A DNA stretch of 64,000 nt from Maritimibacter alkaliphilus (lineage in GTDB: Bacteria > Pseudomonadota > Alphaproteobacteria > Rhodobacterales > Rhodobacteraceae), in contig NZ_JAHVIT010000001.1 of assembly GCF_019801605.1 (NCBI RefSeq), positions 620,001 to 684,000 of the forward strand. The letters run 5' to 3'. Under the pieces are notes generated by a model. The model saw nothing but the letters and a program-made list of their open reading frames with translations. It made no database searches and was not told the DNA's origin. Positions within the stretch are counted from its first letter, which is position 1, and each line of letters opens with the position of its first letter. The position numbers and the translations under genes are program-made. Below are positions 49,267 to 58,712 of the stretch, piece after piece.

Positions 49267-50496
49267 TCAGGTCGGCAGCCGCCGCGCCGCGCCCTCCAGC
49301 CGGGAGAAGAGCAGCGCCGTGGCGCAGAGCGGCAGCAGCGCCAGCAGGCCGAGGGCCTGCAGGGTGCGCTCCGGCCCCAGCCCCTCGATCAGCGCGGCCC
49401 CGATCAGCGGCGCCACTGCTCCCGCGATCAACATCGGCCGGGCGAGGCGCCCCATCAGCGCGGCGTAGCCCTCGGCGCCGAAGATCGCCAGCGGCAGCGC
49501 GCCCCGGCAGATCGACCACAGCCCGTTGCCCGCGCCCCAGGCCACCACGGCCACCGCCGCGGGCACGCCAAGGGCGAGGCCGCCCATGCCGATCAGGACG
49601 CAGCCGGCACTGGCCGAGAGGGTCCAGATCGGGTGATGCCGCCCGCGGCCCAGCATCTCCAGCACCCGGGCGGCCACCTGCGACGGCCCCAGCAGCGTGC
49701 CAAGCCCGATGGCCGCCGCCATGGTGTAGCCCTGCGCGCCGAGCAGCGGCACCATGTGGATCGAGAAGATCGAGGCCAGCATGCTCAGCGTCACGCCGGT
49801 CGCCACGATGCACAGGACCCGCAGGTCGCGCCCGCTGACCGGGGCGGGCGCCGCGGTGCCCTCCGTGCCCGCCCTCTGCGCGGCCTCGGGTGTGCCCGCG
49901 GTGCGCGGCAGCAGCAGGCGGCTCAGCGGGAAGGTCAGGCAGAGGTGCAGCGCCGCATAGGCGAAACAGGCCCCGCGCCAGCCGATCGCCTCCACCATCC
50001 AGGCCGAGAGCGGCCAGCAGACCGTGCTGGCAAAGCCGCCCCAGAGCGTCAGCTGCGTGATCGCCGATCGCGCATTGCGGCCATAGGCGCTGCCGAGGAC
50101 CGAGAAGGCCGCGTCGTAGAGCCCGCAGGCCATGCCCAGGCCGAGGACCGCCCAGGCGAGCAGGAAGGCCGTCTGCGACTGCGCCAGCCCCAGCAGCGCG
50201 AGGCCGAGGGCAAGGCAGACCATCCCGGTCGAGAGCGTCAGCCGCCCGCCGGTGCGCCCGATCCAGCGCCCCACCGCCGGCGCCGAGAGCCCCGAGACCA
50301 GCAGGCCCAGCGAGACCCCGCCCGACAGGAAGCCGAGGCTCCAGCCGGTCTCGGCTCCGATGGCGCCGGCGAGCGGGGCCATGAGGTAGAAGCTGCTGCC
50401 CCATGCGAAGATCTCGATCACGCCGAGGGCCGAGATCGTGCGGAGCGCGGGGGCGGTCACGGTGTCTTTCACCGGCGTGGTCACGGGGGCTGTCAT
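49267..50496 (-). CDS. MFS transporter beside an ArsR repressor
   Basis: A 409-residue protein with about 12 hydrophobic segments and the MFS loop GRWIGRTGGRLTL between helices 2 and 3. The ATG at 50496 overlaps the stop of the ArsR gene by 4 bp, so the two are translationally coupled. The coupling suggests export, or less likely import, of the metal, metalloid or small molecule sensed by ArsR. I see no other arsenic-resistance gene (arsB, arsC, arsH), so the ligand is open. The 259-bp gap upstream of the neighbouring DASS gene contains only GC-rich sequence without a clear signal. Confidence 0.9.
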   Translation of the reverse strand: MTAPVTTPVKDTVTAPALRTISALGVIEIFAWGSSFYLMAPLAGAIGAETGWSLGFLSGGVSLGLLVSGLSAPAVGRWIGRTGGRLTLSTGMVCLALGLALLGLAQSQTAFLLAWAVLGLGMACGLYDAAFSVLGSAYGRNARSAITQLTLWGGFASTVCWPLSAWMVEAIGWRGACFAYAALHLCLTFPLSRLLLPRTAGTPEAAQRAGTEGTAAPAPVSGRDLRVLCIVATGVTLSMLASIFSIHMVPLLGAQGYTMAAAIGLGTLLGPSQVAARVLEMLGRGRHHPIWTLSASAGCVLIGMGGLALGVPAAVAVVAWGAGNGLWSICRGALPLAIFGAEGYAALMGRLARPMLIAGAVAPLIGAALIEGLGPERTLQALGLLALLPLCATALLFSRLEGAARRLPT

Positions 50497-50840
50497 CGGG
50501 GGCGCTTGGGCGGCGTCGGGGCGGCTGCGGCGGCGCAGGGGCCCTCCGTCCCGGGCGCATCGGCGCAGCATTCGTCGCCGAGGAAGCCCAGCAGGGCCGT
50601 CATCGCAGGATATTCCGCGTGGCAGTTGAGAGTGGTGCCCTGCCGCTCCTGCCGGATCAGCCCCTGCTGCATCAGCGCCTTGAGGTGATGCGACAGGGTG
50701 GACCCGGGCAGCCCCAGCCGCGCCTGCACCTGCGCCACGGGCAGGCCGCCATGGCCCGCGCGCACGAGGGTCCGGTAGATGCGCAGGCGCGTCGGATTGC
50801 CGAGGGCCTGCAATTGTCGGGCGGCAAGGTCGATGTCCAT
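50493..50840 (-). CDS. ArsR-family transcriptional repressor with C-terminal cysteines
   Basis: A 115-residue winged-helix repressor: LAARQLQALGNPTRLRIYRTL, the recognition helix PGSTLSHHLKALMQQGLI and the wing. The usual N-terminal metal cysteine box (ELCVCDL-type) is missing; instead the tail has DECCADAPGTEGPC, a vicinal Cys pair plus a third Cys, followed by Ala/Pro-rich sequence. This could bind a soft metal, arsenite or a reactive species. It is followed with a 4-bp overlap by the MFS gene and has an inverted repeat 38 bp upstream as likely operator. Confidence 0.9.
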   Translation of the reverse strand: MDIDLAARQLQALGNPTRLRIYRTLVRAGHGGLPVAQVQARLGLPGSTLSHHLKALMQQGLIRQERQGTTLNCHAEYPAMTALLGFLGDECCADAPGTEGPCAAAAAPTPPKRPR

Positions 50841-50878
50841 GGCCCCATGAAGACCGCCCGGCGCGCCGGGTCAATGAC

Positions 50879-50900
50879 TATTTCGGTGATCGTGGAAATA
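50879..50900. promoter_or_regulatory. Inverted repeat upstream of arsR-MFS (candidate ArsR operator)
   Basis: TATTTC (50879-50884) and GAAATA (50895-50900) with a 10-bp spacer, the only AT-rich patch in the 282-bp gap 50841-51122. Position just before the arsR start fits autorepression. The rest of the gap is featureless. Confidence 0.5.
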
Positions 50901-51122
50901 AGCGGGCCTCAGCGGGCTCCTTGCCTGATGCGGTGCCGGGACAGAGGGGGCGCCCGTCGTCGCCAAAGTGCTCAAGGGCAGGGACAAAGGAGAGGACAGG
51001 GCGCGGACCGGCGCATCCCTGCCAGCCGCGGTCGCGGGCGGCGCGACGGGCGGCGAGACAGGCAACGGGGCGGCTCTGCCGCATGACAGCCGCCCCGGCG
51101 TGACCTGCGGGCCGACCGGAGG

Positions 51123-53714
51123 CTAGGCGCCGCCCACCTCCGCGAGGCGCAGGACCTGCCCGCCGAGGTCGCGGAAGGCCCGCTGGCGACAGGTCAGCAC
51201 GAGGATCTGCAGGTCGCCCGCCTGCCGGTGCAGCGCGTCGAACATTCGCTCGATCCGGTCGTCATCGGTGAAGACGAGCGCATCGTCGAGGATCACCGGC
51301 GCCGTGCGTCCGGCATCGGCCAGCATCCGCGCGAAGGCCAGCCGGACCAGCAGGGCGATCTGCTCCTGCGTGCCGCCGGAGAGGATGTCGAGCGGTTCTT
51401 CCTGCCCGTCGCGGATCAGCGCATGGGGCAGAAGCGAGTCCTCCGACCACGACAGTTCGGCCTCGGGCCACAGCAGGGCAAGCAGGGGCTTCAGGGCCCG
51501 GGCAACGGGGGCGAAATAGCGTTCGCGGGCCTCGGCCCGGGCGGCGGTGAGGGCCGCCTGCAGGCGGGTCAGCACGCGGACCTCGTGGTCGATCCGCGAC
51601 AGGTCGGCCTGCGCGGCGGCCAGCGCCTCCTCGGTCTCGGCAAGGCGCTCCTCCACCGCCTCTCCGGCGGCCCGGCTGATGCGCTCCTCGAGCCGGGCAA
51701 GATCGGGTCGCAGGCTGTCGATCTGCGCCCGGGCGCTCTCCTCGACGGAGCGGGCCCGGGTCAGCGCGGCCTGCGCGGCGGCCAGATCAGGCGCGGCAGC
51801 CTGATGGTCGCGGTGCGCGGCTTCCGCCAGCGTCAGGCTCTGGCGCGCGGTTTCGGCGGCCTCGGCGAGGGTGGCCTCGTCCTCCTCCTGCGCGGCCCGG
51901 GCGGCAAGGGCGCGGGCGTGGCGGTCGCGGGCCTGTGCAAGCAGCGTCTCGGTCCGGGTCTTTTCCGAGCGCGCGGCCGACAGCCGCTCCGCCGCGGTGG
52001 CGAGCGTGGCGCGGGCGGTCTTCTCGGCGCTGCGGGCGGCGTCCTGCGCGGCGCGGGCGATGGCGGGATCGGGGGCCTCCGCATCCGCGTCCTCGGGCGT
52101 CGGCAGGGCGGCCAGCTGGGCGCGCAGGGCATCCGTGCCCTCGGGCGCGAGGCTGGCCAGCACCGCCCGGGCCTCGCCATGGGCGCGCTCTGCGGTCTTG
52201 CGGGCGGTGGCGGCGCGCCGGGCCTCTTCCACGTTCTCGACGCCGTGCTGCGCAAGCGCCTCGCGCAGGGCCCGCTGCGCGGCCTCCACCGCCTCGGCGC
52301 CGCCGGTCTGGGGCGGACGGATGTCGAGCGTGCCGATCCCCGGCAGGTCGATCCGCGTGGGCCGGGTCAGGGGCAGGGCGGCGCCCTCGGGCAGCTCCGT
52401 TGCCCCGACACTCAACCGCAGGCTGCCGCTGTAGCTGGCAGTGACCTGCGTGGCCTGCGCATCCCGGGCCGCCCGGGCGGCTGCGGCCTCGGCGGCGCGG
52501 GTCTCGAGGCGTTGCAGCTCGACGTCGCTCACGCCCCGGATCGCGGCCTTGGCGGTCTCCATCGCGGTGCGGGCACGGTCCGCCTGCGCGATCCGCTCGC
52601 CCAGTTCGGCACGCCGGGCGGCGCTGTCCCGGGCGGCCTGCGCGTGCTCGGCCCGGCGCAGCCCGGCCTCTGCCGCCTCCAGCGCCGTGGTGGCCGAGGC
52701 GAGGGCCGCCGCCGCGCTGTCATGGTCCTGCGCGGCAGCGGCGTGATGGGCGGTGGCGGTCGCGGCCTCCGCCTCGGCCGTGGTCACGAGGGCGGCGGCC
52801 TCCGCGGCCTCGGCCCCGGCGCGGCGCAGATCATCGAGCCGCGCCCGGGCGCTGCTGGCCTGCAGCCGCGCCATCTCGAGCTTGCGGGCCAGCGTCTCCC
52901 CGGCGCTCGCGTGGCGCTCTGCCGCGGCATGGGCGGCCTCCGCGGCCTGCAGCCGGGTAAGGCGGGCCTCGGCGGCCTCGGGGGCAGTCAGCTCGGCGAG
53001 GGTGCGGCGGGCGGCGTTGCGGGCCTTGAGCGCCGCGTGCAGCTCCGCCGCGAGGCCCTGCAGGCGGTCGCGGTCCTCGCTCAGCTCGGCGGCGCGGTCC
53101 TGCGCGGCCTTCCACGGGCCGCCGGTGCGGGGCCGCCCGGTGCCGGTGGCATAGAGCGCCAGCTCCTCCGAGCAGCGGCGCAGGGCGGCATCCATGCGCC
53201 GCCCGCCGGTCATCGCCTCGACCTCCTCGCTGACCGAGGACATCAGGTCGCGCCGGGCCTCGAGGGCGGCGGCCTGTTCCTTGTTGCTGCCGTCGGTGAG
53301 CGCGGTCATGCCCTGCCGCACCCAGATCAGCCCGGCCGGCCCGCCCACGTCCTGTCCGAGCGCCCGGGCGATCCAGTCCTCGGCGGCATCGGACTGGGCC
53401 ACGAGGCGGCTGCCCTGATGCACCGTCGCGGCGGGCTTCTGGAACCAGCGCTTGCTGATCCGGAACAGCCCCTCGGCGGTCTCCACCTCGACGGTGATCT
53501 CGGGCGCGCCGCCGGCATGGGGGCGCAGGGCCTTCATCTCCTTGTCCCCGCTGCCATGGGCCTTGAAGAAGACCGCGTGCAGCGCGTCGAAGAGCGTGGA
53601 CTTGCCGAATTCATTGGGCTCGCTCAGGACATTGAGCCCGTCGCCGATTCCGTCGATGCGCACCGGCGTAGTGAAGCGGCGGACATTGTTCAGCTCGATC
53701 GCGCGCAGTTTCAT
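51123..53714 (-). CDS. SbcC/YhaN-like SMC-type ATPase
   Basis: An 863-residue ABC/SMC-type ATPase. The N-terminal half-site is SEPNEFGKSTLFDALHAVFF (Walker A); a very long Ala/Glu/Arg-rich coiled coil (~residues 190-740) follows; the C-terminal half has the signature LSGGTQEQIALLV and Walker B PVILDDALVF. No CxxC zinc hook is visible in the coil, which separates it from Rad50/SbcC proper and resembles YhaN. Such proteins pair with a nuclease to process DNA ends. The ATG at 53714 overlaps the nuclease stop (ATGA); longer frames reaching 55067 are shadows. Confidence 0.9.
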   Translation of the reverse strand: MKLRAIELNNVRRFTTPVRIDGIGDGLNVLSEPNEFGKSTLFDALHAVFFKAHGSGDKEMKALRPHAGGAPEITVEVETAEGLFRISKRWFQKPAATVHQGSRLVAQSDAAEDWIARALGQDVGGPAGLIWVRQGMTALTDGSNKEQAAALEARRDLMSSVSEEVEAMTGGRRMDAALRRCSEELALYATGTGRPRTGGPWKAAQDRAAELSEDRDRLQGLAAELHAALKARNAARRTLAELTAPEAAEARLTRLQAAEAAHAAAERHASAGETLARKLEMARLQASSARARLDDLRRAGAEAAEAAALVTTAEAEAATATAHHAAAAQDHDSAAAALASATTALEAAEAGLRRAEHAQAARDSAARRAELGERIAQADRARTAMETAKAAIRGVSDVELQRLETRAAEAAAARAARDAQATQVTASYSGSLRLSVGATELPEGAALPLTRPTRIDLPGIGTLDIRPPQTGGAEAVEAAQRALREALAQHGVENVEEARRAATARKTAERAHGEARAVLASLAPEGTDALRAQLAALPTPEDADAEAPDPAIARAAQDAARSAEKTARATLATAAERLSAARSEKTRTETLLAQARDRHARALAARAAQEEDEATLAEAAETARQSLTLAEAAHRDHQAAAPDLAAAQAALTRARSVEESARAQIDSLRPDLARLEERISRAAGEAVEERLAETEEALAAAQADLSRIDHEVRVLTRLQAALTAARAEARERYFAPVARALKPLLALLWPEAELSWSEDSLLPHALIRDGQEEPLDILSGGTQEQIALLVRLAFARMLADAGRTAPVILDDALVFTDDDRIERMFDALHRQAGDLQILVLTCRQRAFRDLGGQVLRLAEVGGA

Positions 53715-54844
53715 TCCGCGCCCTCCCGCACGTAGGCATAGAGCCGGGCGAGGGCATCCGCCGCCGCCGCGCGGTCCTCGGCGGCCATGGCCTCGTCCCC
53801 GGCCTCGGCCACCAGTGCTTCTGCCGCGAGGCGCAGGGCCCCGCCGCTGCGGTCGATCCGGTCGAGGTCGCCCGCGTCGTACTGGGTGCCGAGGTCCCCG
53901 GTCCGCAGCTCGAAATGGGCGAAGTCCGGCGCGACCTCGCGTGCGGCGTCCTCCAGCGCGGCCCGTTCCGTCAGGCCGGTCCACCCGGTGGCGGTGACCC
54001 GCAGCATCACGTCGCGCCGCCCGGCCCCGGGCAGCAGGGTCCGCAGCGCGGCAGCCCCGTCCTGCCCCGGGTGCAGCGGCAGCGGCTGATCGGCCCAGAG
54101 GAAATGCCCGGTCTCGATCTCCTCGACCTGCGGCGTGCTGCCCGGGTCTTCCAGCGTCACGCTCAGACAGACCCCGCGGGTGCCATGCTTGAATCGGTCC
54201 TGCTCGGGGCTGCCGGGATACTGCACCCGGGGCGAGACCTGCATCCGCCCGTGCCAGTCCCCGAGCGCGAGGTAGTCCAGCCGGGCCGAGCGGTCCCGAT
54301 CCGGGGCGATGACATCGCCGCTCTCGGTGAAATCGGTGATCCCGCCATGGGCGAAGCCGATGCGCAGCTGCCCCGCGCCGCTCTCCATCCGCACGAGCGC
54401 CTCGGTCGGGTCGGTGCCACCGGCGCGGTAGGCCACGGGGCAGGGCAGCAGCGTGGCCCCGCCGCCCATGTCGAGGGGGGCGGGCTCGGTCACCGCGCGG
54501 ACATTGGCGGGCGCAGTGTCGCGGATCATGTCCCAGAGCGGTTCGGCGTCGCGCAGGTTGTCGTGGTTGCCGGGCAGCAGCCACCACGTGACCTCCGGCG
54601 CCTCGCCCATGGCGGCAAGCGCCTGCCGCACGAGGGAGGGCGAGGGGGTGGCGGTGTCGAACGTGTCGCCTGCCAGCAGCACATGACGGGCCTGCCGCGC
54701 GGCGGCGGCCTCGGCCAGGCGGCGCAGGACGGCATGGCGTGCCTCCATCAGCCGGCCCCGGATGTTGCCATCCTCGGGCTGGGGGATCGAGGCGAACTTG
54801 CGGCCGATGTGGAGATCGGAGGAATGAAGGAAGCGGAACGTCAT
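53711..54844 (-). CDS. SbcD/YhaO-like metallophosphoesterase (DNA exonuclease)
   Basis: A 377-residue calcineurin-like phosphoesterase. The five metal motifs are clear: HSSDLHIG (DxH), LLAGDTFD (GDxxD), LLPGNHDN (GNHD), GFAHGG (H) and LALGDWHG (GDxHG). The size and first motif match SbcD/Mre11 nucleases. The ATG at 54844 begins the conserved first strand; the much longer open frame on this strand is antisense to the phospholipase gene. It is the first gene of a two-gene operon with the coiled-coil ATPase, together a likely DNA-end processing complex. Confidence 0.93.
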   Translation of the reverse strand: MTFRFLHSSDLHIGRKFASIPQPEDGNIRGRLMEARHAVLRRLAEAAAARQARHVLLAGDTFDTATPSPSLVRQALAAMGEAPEVTWWLLPGNHDNLRDAEPLWDMIRDTAPANVRAVTEPAPLDMGGGATLLPCPVAYRAGGTDPTEALVRMESGAGQLRIGFAHGGITDFTESGDVIAPDRDRSARLDYLALGDWHGRMQVSPRVQYPGSPEQDRFKHGTRGVCLSVTLEDPGSTPQVEEIETGHFLWADQPLPLHPGQDGAAALRTLLPGAGRRDVMLRVTATGWTGLTERAALEDAAREVAPDFAHFELRTGDLGTQYDAGDLDRIDRSGGALRLAAEALVAEAGDEAMAAEDRAAAADALARLYAYVREGAE

Positions 54845-55081
54845 GGCGCCCCCAGACATGCCCCGGGCGGGGGCGCCTTGCCAAGGCCCTATTCGGGGCC
54901 GTCTGCCAGAGGCCCTTGGCTGCGTGCAGCGCCGCCACGCCGCCGGGGATGGCCAGTTGAGGGCGCGGGCATGCCGCCGGGGATTCTTTGTCGCACCGCG
55001 CGCCCTGCGCGATGCAAAATGTTGACCGCGACGGGACTTGGCTCCTAGGCTGGGCGGGCCGGACCATTGCCGGAGGCCCCC

Positions 55082-56626
55082 ATGCGCTTTCTCAGATTTC
55101 TTCTCGTCCTTGCCGTCGTCGTCGTCCTCGCGATCTTCGGGCTGCGGCTGATCTACCCTCTGCCGGACCTGCCGGCTGACCCGGCCAGCACCGCGCTGCC
55201 GGCCTCGGAGCAGACGCCCCTCGGGGCCGCGCTGATGCCCGCCGCCGCGGCCCATCCGGGCCAGAGCGGCATCTGGCCGCTCTCCGACGGGCGCGCGGCC
55301 TATGCCGCCCGGGTCCTGCTGGCGCGCACCGCGCAGGAGAGCATCGACCTGCAATACTACATCTGGCAGACGGACGAGACCGGCTGGATGCTGCTCGACG
55401 AGGTCCGCAAGGCGGCGGAGCGGGGCGTGCGGGTGCGGCTGCTCCTCGATGACAACGGCATTCCCGGGCTCGACGCGGAGCTGGCGGCGCTCAATGCCAC
55501 GCCGAACGTGGAGGTGCGGATCTTCAATCCCTTCACCCTGCGCAGCCCCCGGATGCTGTCCTATGCGTTCGACTTCCGGCGCCTGAACCACCGGATGCAC
55601 AACAAGGCGATGATCGTGGACGGCGCCGCGACGGTCCTGGGCGGGCGCAACATCGGCAACATCTACTTCGACTACGGGCAGGGGGTGCATTATTTCGATG
55701 CCGACGTTATGGCCGTCGGGCCGGTGGTGGATGACGTCGCGCAGAACTTCGACCGCTACTGGGCCAGCGGCTCCGCCTACCCGGCCGAGTTGATCCTCGA
55801 TCCGGCGCCCGGTGGCATGGAGAGCCTGCTGGCCCATGCCGAAGAGGCCCGTGCCACGGCCTTCGCCGCGCAATACGTCGATGCCATCGCCGAAACGCCC
55901 CTGATCCAGCGGATGCAGGCCGGCACCCTGCGGTTCGAATGGGGCGAGGTCAGTTTCTTCAGCGATGATCCGGCCAAGGGGCTGGGGCAGGCGGAGGGCG
56001 ACGGCCTGCTGATCTCGCAGATCATCGCGATGGCCCAGCCGAAGCAGACCTTCGACCTCGTCTCGGCCTATTTCATCCCGGGCGAGGTGGGGACGGAGAT
56101 CCTCACCGGCTTCGTGGCCGAAGGGGTGCGGACCCGCGTGCTGACCAATGCGCTTGCCTCCACCGACGTGGTGCCGGTGCATGGCGCCTACATGAAGTAC
56201 CGCGATGACCTCGTGGCGGGCGGCGTCGAGACGCTGGAACTGCGTCCGCAGGCCGACCGGGTGCGCGAACATGGGCTGTCGAACATGATCGTCGGCTCCG
56301 CCTCCAGCCTGCACGCCAAGACCTTTGCCATCGACGGGGAGAAGATCTTCGTGGGCTCGTTCAACTTCGATCCGCGCTCGGCCCAGCTGAACACGGAGAT
56401 GGGCCTGCTGATCCCCAGCCGCGCCATGGCGCAGGGGCTGGCGACCGTGCTGGAGGAGGCCTCGCAGTACTACCGCGTGTCCGAGACCTCCGAGGGCCGG
56501 ATGATCTGGATCGAGACCCGGCCCGACGGCAGCGAACTGGTGCTGACGAAGGAGCCGGAATCGACCTTGATGCAGCGCGCCTTTGCCCGGCTGGTGAGCT
56601 GGCTGCCCGTGGAGTGGATGCTGTGA
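55082..56626 (+). CDS. Phospholipase D-family protein (cardiolipin synthase-like)
   Basis: A 514-residue protein anchored by an N-terminal helix (residues ~4-25, LLVLAVVVVLAIFGLRL). Two HKD motifs are present: HNKAMIVDG and HAKTFAIDG, each with the downstream GGRNIG or GSFNFD residues. This is the bacterial cardiolipin synthase C/YmdC-like architecture, exchanging or hydrolysing phospholipid head groups at the membrane. The ATG at 55082 was chosen over a TTG at 55067. The stop overlaps the next gene (GTGA), so the hydrolase downstream is co-translated. Confidence 0.9.
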   Translation: MRFLRFLLVLAVVVVLAIFGLRLIYPLPDLPADPASTALPASEQTPLGAALMPAAAAHPGQSGIWPLSDGRAAYAARVLLARTAQESIDLQYYIWQTDETGWMLLDEVRKAAERGVRVRLLLDDNGIPGLDAELAALNATPNVEVRIFNPFTLRSPRMLSYAFDFRRLNHRMHNKAMIVDGAATVLGGRNIGNIYFDYGQGVHYFDADVMAVGPVVDDVAQNFDRYWASGSAYPAELILDPAPGGMESLLAHAEEARATAFAAQYVDAIAETPLIQRMQAGTLRFEWGEVSFFSDDPAKGLGQAEGDGLLISQIIAMAQPKQTFDLVSAYFIPGEVGTEILTGFVAEGVRTRVLTNALASTDVVPVHGAYMKYRDDLVAGGVETLELRPQADRVREHGLSNMIVGSASSLHAKTFAIDGEKIFVGSFNFDPRSAQLNTEMGLLIPSRAMAQGLATVLEEASQYYRVSETSEGRMIWIETRPDGSELVLTKEPESTLMQRAFARLVSWLPVEWML

Positions 56627-57702
56627 GCGGCGCGCGGGGCAGGGCCCGCACGGCGGTTGGCCGGCTCCTTGGCCTGGCGCTCGCGGGCGGGCTGGCCGTC
56701 CCCGGGGCACAGGTGCAGGCGCAGGTCGCGGCCCCGATTGTCGCCCCGGGCATTCCGCTGGTGCGCGGCGTGCCCTTCCTGACCAACCGCAACGAGACCG
56801 GCCTGCCCAACCCCGGGGAGACCTACGGAGACGAGCGCAACGGGATCAGCGCCGGGTGGTGCGACATCACCGAACGGCCGCTGCGCCTGCTGGAGAAGGT
56901 GCGCGAGGCCGCGCCCTTCTATATCCCCGAGGAACTGCTGCGGGTCGGCGACGTGCGCAAGGCCCCGGCGGAGGCGGTGCTGGAGGCCTTCGAGGAGAGC
57001 GCGGGTGACGCCCCGCCGCTGCTCTACACCCACGGCTTCTACATCAACTTCGAGAAGGGCTGCCGCCGCGCCACGGCGTTTCAGGAGAACGCCGCGCTGG
57101 AGGGGCAGATGCTTTGGTTCAGCTGGCCCTCGGACGGGGGCGTGCTGAACTACACCCATGACGAGGCCGACCTCTACTGGAGCGTGCATGACCTTGCCGA
57201 TGCGATCGAGGTGCTGGCCGCGCAGTTCGGCCCCGGGCGGGTCAACGTGGCGGGCCACAGCCTCGGGGCGCGGGGCATGGCGCTCGCGCTCTACGAACTG
57301 GCCGGGCGCCAGTCCGAGGTGCAGGTGGGGCAGGTGGCGCTGCTGGCGCCGGACATGGATTTCGACCTGTTGCGCCGGATGTTGCCGCGCATCCGCCCCA
57401 TGGTGGCGGGACTGACGGTCTACGTGGCCGAGAGGGACTGGCCGCTCGCGCTCTCGGCGCAGCTGCACGGCTATCCCCGGCTGGGCGAAGCGGGCAACCC
57501 GGTGGAACTGCTGGACGGGGTCGAGGTGATCGACCTCAGCGCGCTGCCGGTGCGCAGCTCCTCGGGGCATCTCTACCACATCTACAATCGCGAGGTCGGC
57601 ACCGACCTGAACCAGCTCTTCAACGAGGGGCTGCGGGCTGACGAGCGGCGCAACCTGACCCCGCTGGGGCCGAACAGCTGGACGCTGCAACCCGAGAACT
57701 GA
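56623..57702 (+). CDS. Secreted alpha/beta-hydrolase of the DUF900 type
   Basis: A 359-residue protein starting at a GTG that overlaps the phospholipase stop. A signal peptide (LLGLALAGGLAVPGAQVQA) ends near residue 30. The hydrolase core has LLYTHGFYINF, MLWFSWPSDG (a DUF900 hallmark), the nucleophile elbow VAGHSLGARG and a late SGHLYHIYN histidine. DUF900 proteins are esterase-like enzymes of unknown role. Coupling with a phospholipase-D-family protein suggests action on membrane lipids or acyl chains in the envelope. The 254-bp gap after it is featureless. Confidence 0.85.
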   Translation: MSGARGRARTAVGRLLGLALAGGLAVPGAQVQAQVAAPIVAPGIPLVRGVPFLTNRNETGLPNPGETYGDERNGISAGWCDITERPLRLLEKVREAAPFYIPEELLRVGDVRKAPAEAVLEAFEESAGDAPPLLYTHGFYINFEKGCRRATAFQENAALEGQMLWFSWPSDGGVLNYTHDEADLYWSVHDLADAIEVLAAQFGPGRVNVAGHSLGARGMALALYELAGRQSEVQVGQVALLAPDMDFDLLRRMLPRIRPMVAGLTVYVAERDWPLALSAQLHGYPRLGEAGNPVELLDGVEVIDLSALPVRSSSGHLYHIYNREVGTDLNQLFNEGLRADERRNLTPLGPNSWTLQPEN

Positions 57703-57956
57703 GCGCGGGATCGGGCGTGCCCGGGGTCGGACCCGTGTCCGGATGCCATATCAGGCGCCTCTCCGGTCATCGGTCCGGGGTCCATGTCGGGGTGGTGCTG
57801 CGCAGCGGGCGGGTGGCGCCCGCCGTGCGACGTGACGTTCCGGCGCAGATGCGCCGCCGGGGGCAGGGCCTTGTCTTGAAGCCGGTCCCGGCCCCGCACA
57901 TCTGGGCCCGGTACATACGGGCCCTCTACATTCGAGGCTGACCGAGGAGGACAGAC

Positions 57957-58712
57957 ATGATCCAGACCCTGAGCCGCGGCATCGCCCTTGCCGCCCTGAT
58001 TGCCGCCCCGTTCGCCGGAGGCCCCGCCATGGCCGAAATGCGCGACCTTCCCGTCGTGGTGCACCTGCAGGAGGGCGCGACACTGCCGCCCGAGGCGCTG
58101 CTGCAGGTGGAACTGCTCGACGTGTCCCGGGCCGATGCGCCCTCCGTCACCGTCGCCGCGCGCGACTACCGGGTGGAGAGCCTGCCCGTCGAGGTGCGGC
58201 TGCCCTATGACAGCGCAGAGATCGATCCGCGGATGCGCTACGTCGTGGCCGCGAAGGTCGCCGAGGGCGAGCGGGTCCTGCTGCGCACCACCGCCGCCTA
58301 TCCGGCCCTGACCCGCGAGGCGCCCGAGCGGCCCGAGATCGTGCTGGAGGCCATGTCTGAGGCGATGCCTGCGGGCATCGCCGGGGTGGAATGGCAGGCC
58401 TTCGAGGTCGGCGGGCGGATGCTGGTCGTCGAGGATGCGCCGACCATCGCCTTCATGCCGGACGGCGGCTTTGCCATGTACGGCGGCTGCAACCGTTTCG
58501 CGGGCACCGCCGAACTGGGCGCGGGCACGATCGCCTTTCCCGAGGCCATTGCCGGCACCCGGCGCATGTGCCCGGAACCGCGCATGAAACTCGAACAGGA
58601 CATGGTCGAGGCGATCCGGGCCACCACCGGCTACCTGCGCACTGGCAAGACCCTGAGCCTGACCAATGCGGCGGGCGTGGTCACCCTGCGCCTGACCGAA
58701 CGGCCCGAGTGA
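57957..58712 (+). CDS. Exported YbaY-like/META-domain protein
   Basis: A 251-residue exported protein. The signal peptide (IALAALIAAPFAGGPAMAE) is cleaved near residue 25, without a lipobox. Residues ~30-125 form a YbaY-like beta-barrel domain (DLPVVVHLQEG, VEVRLPYD, YVVAAKVAEG). Residues ~140-248 form a META/HslJ domain with FAMYGGCNRFAG and GTRRMCPEPRM, whose two cysteines may form a disulfide. Such fusions are envelope proteins associated with stress or heat resistance in some bacteria; the role here is not known. Confidence 0.85.
   Translation: MIQTLSRGIALAALIAAPFAGGPAMAEMRDLPVVVHLQEGATLPPEALLQVELLDVSRADAPSVTVAARDYRVESLPVEVRLPYDSAEIDPRMRYVVAAKVAEGERVLLRTTAAYPALTREAPERPEIVLEAMSEAMPAGIAGVEWQAFEVGGRMLVVEDAPTIAFMPDGGFAMYGGCNRFAGTAELGAGTIAFPEAIAGTRRMCPEPRMKLEQDMVEAIRATTGYLRTGKTLSLTNAAGVVTLRLTERPE

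Noticed and set aside
53711..56710. Nuclease gene extended to 999 residues
   Set aside because: Extension is antisense to the phospholipase-D gene; the nuclease starts naturally at 54844.
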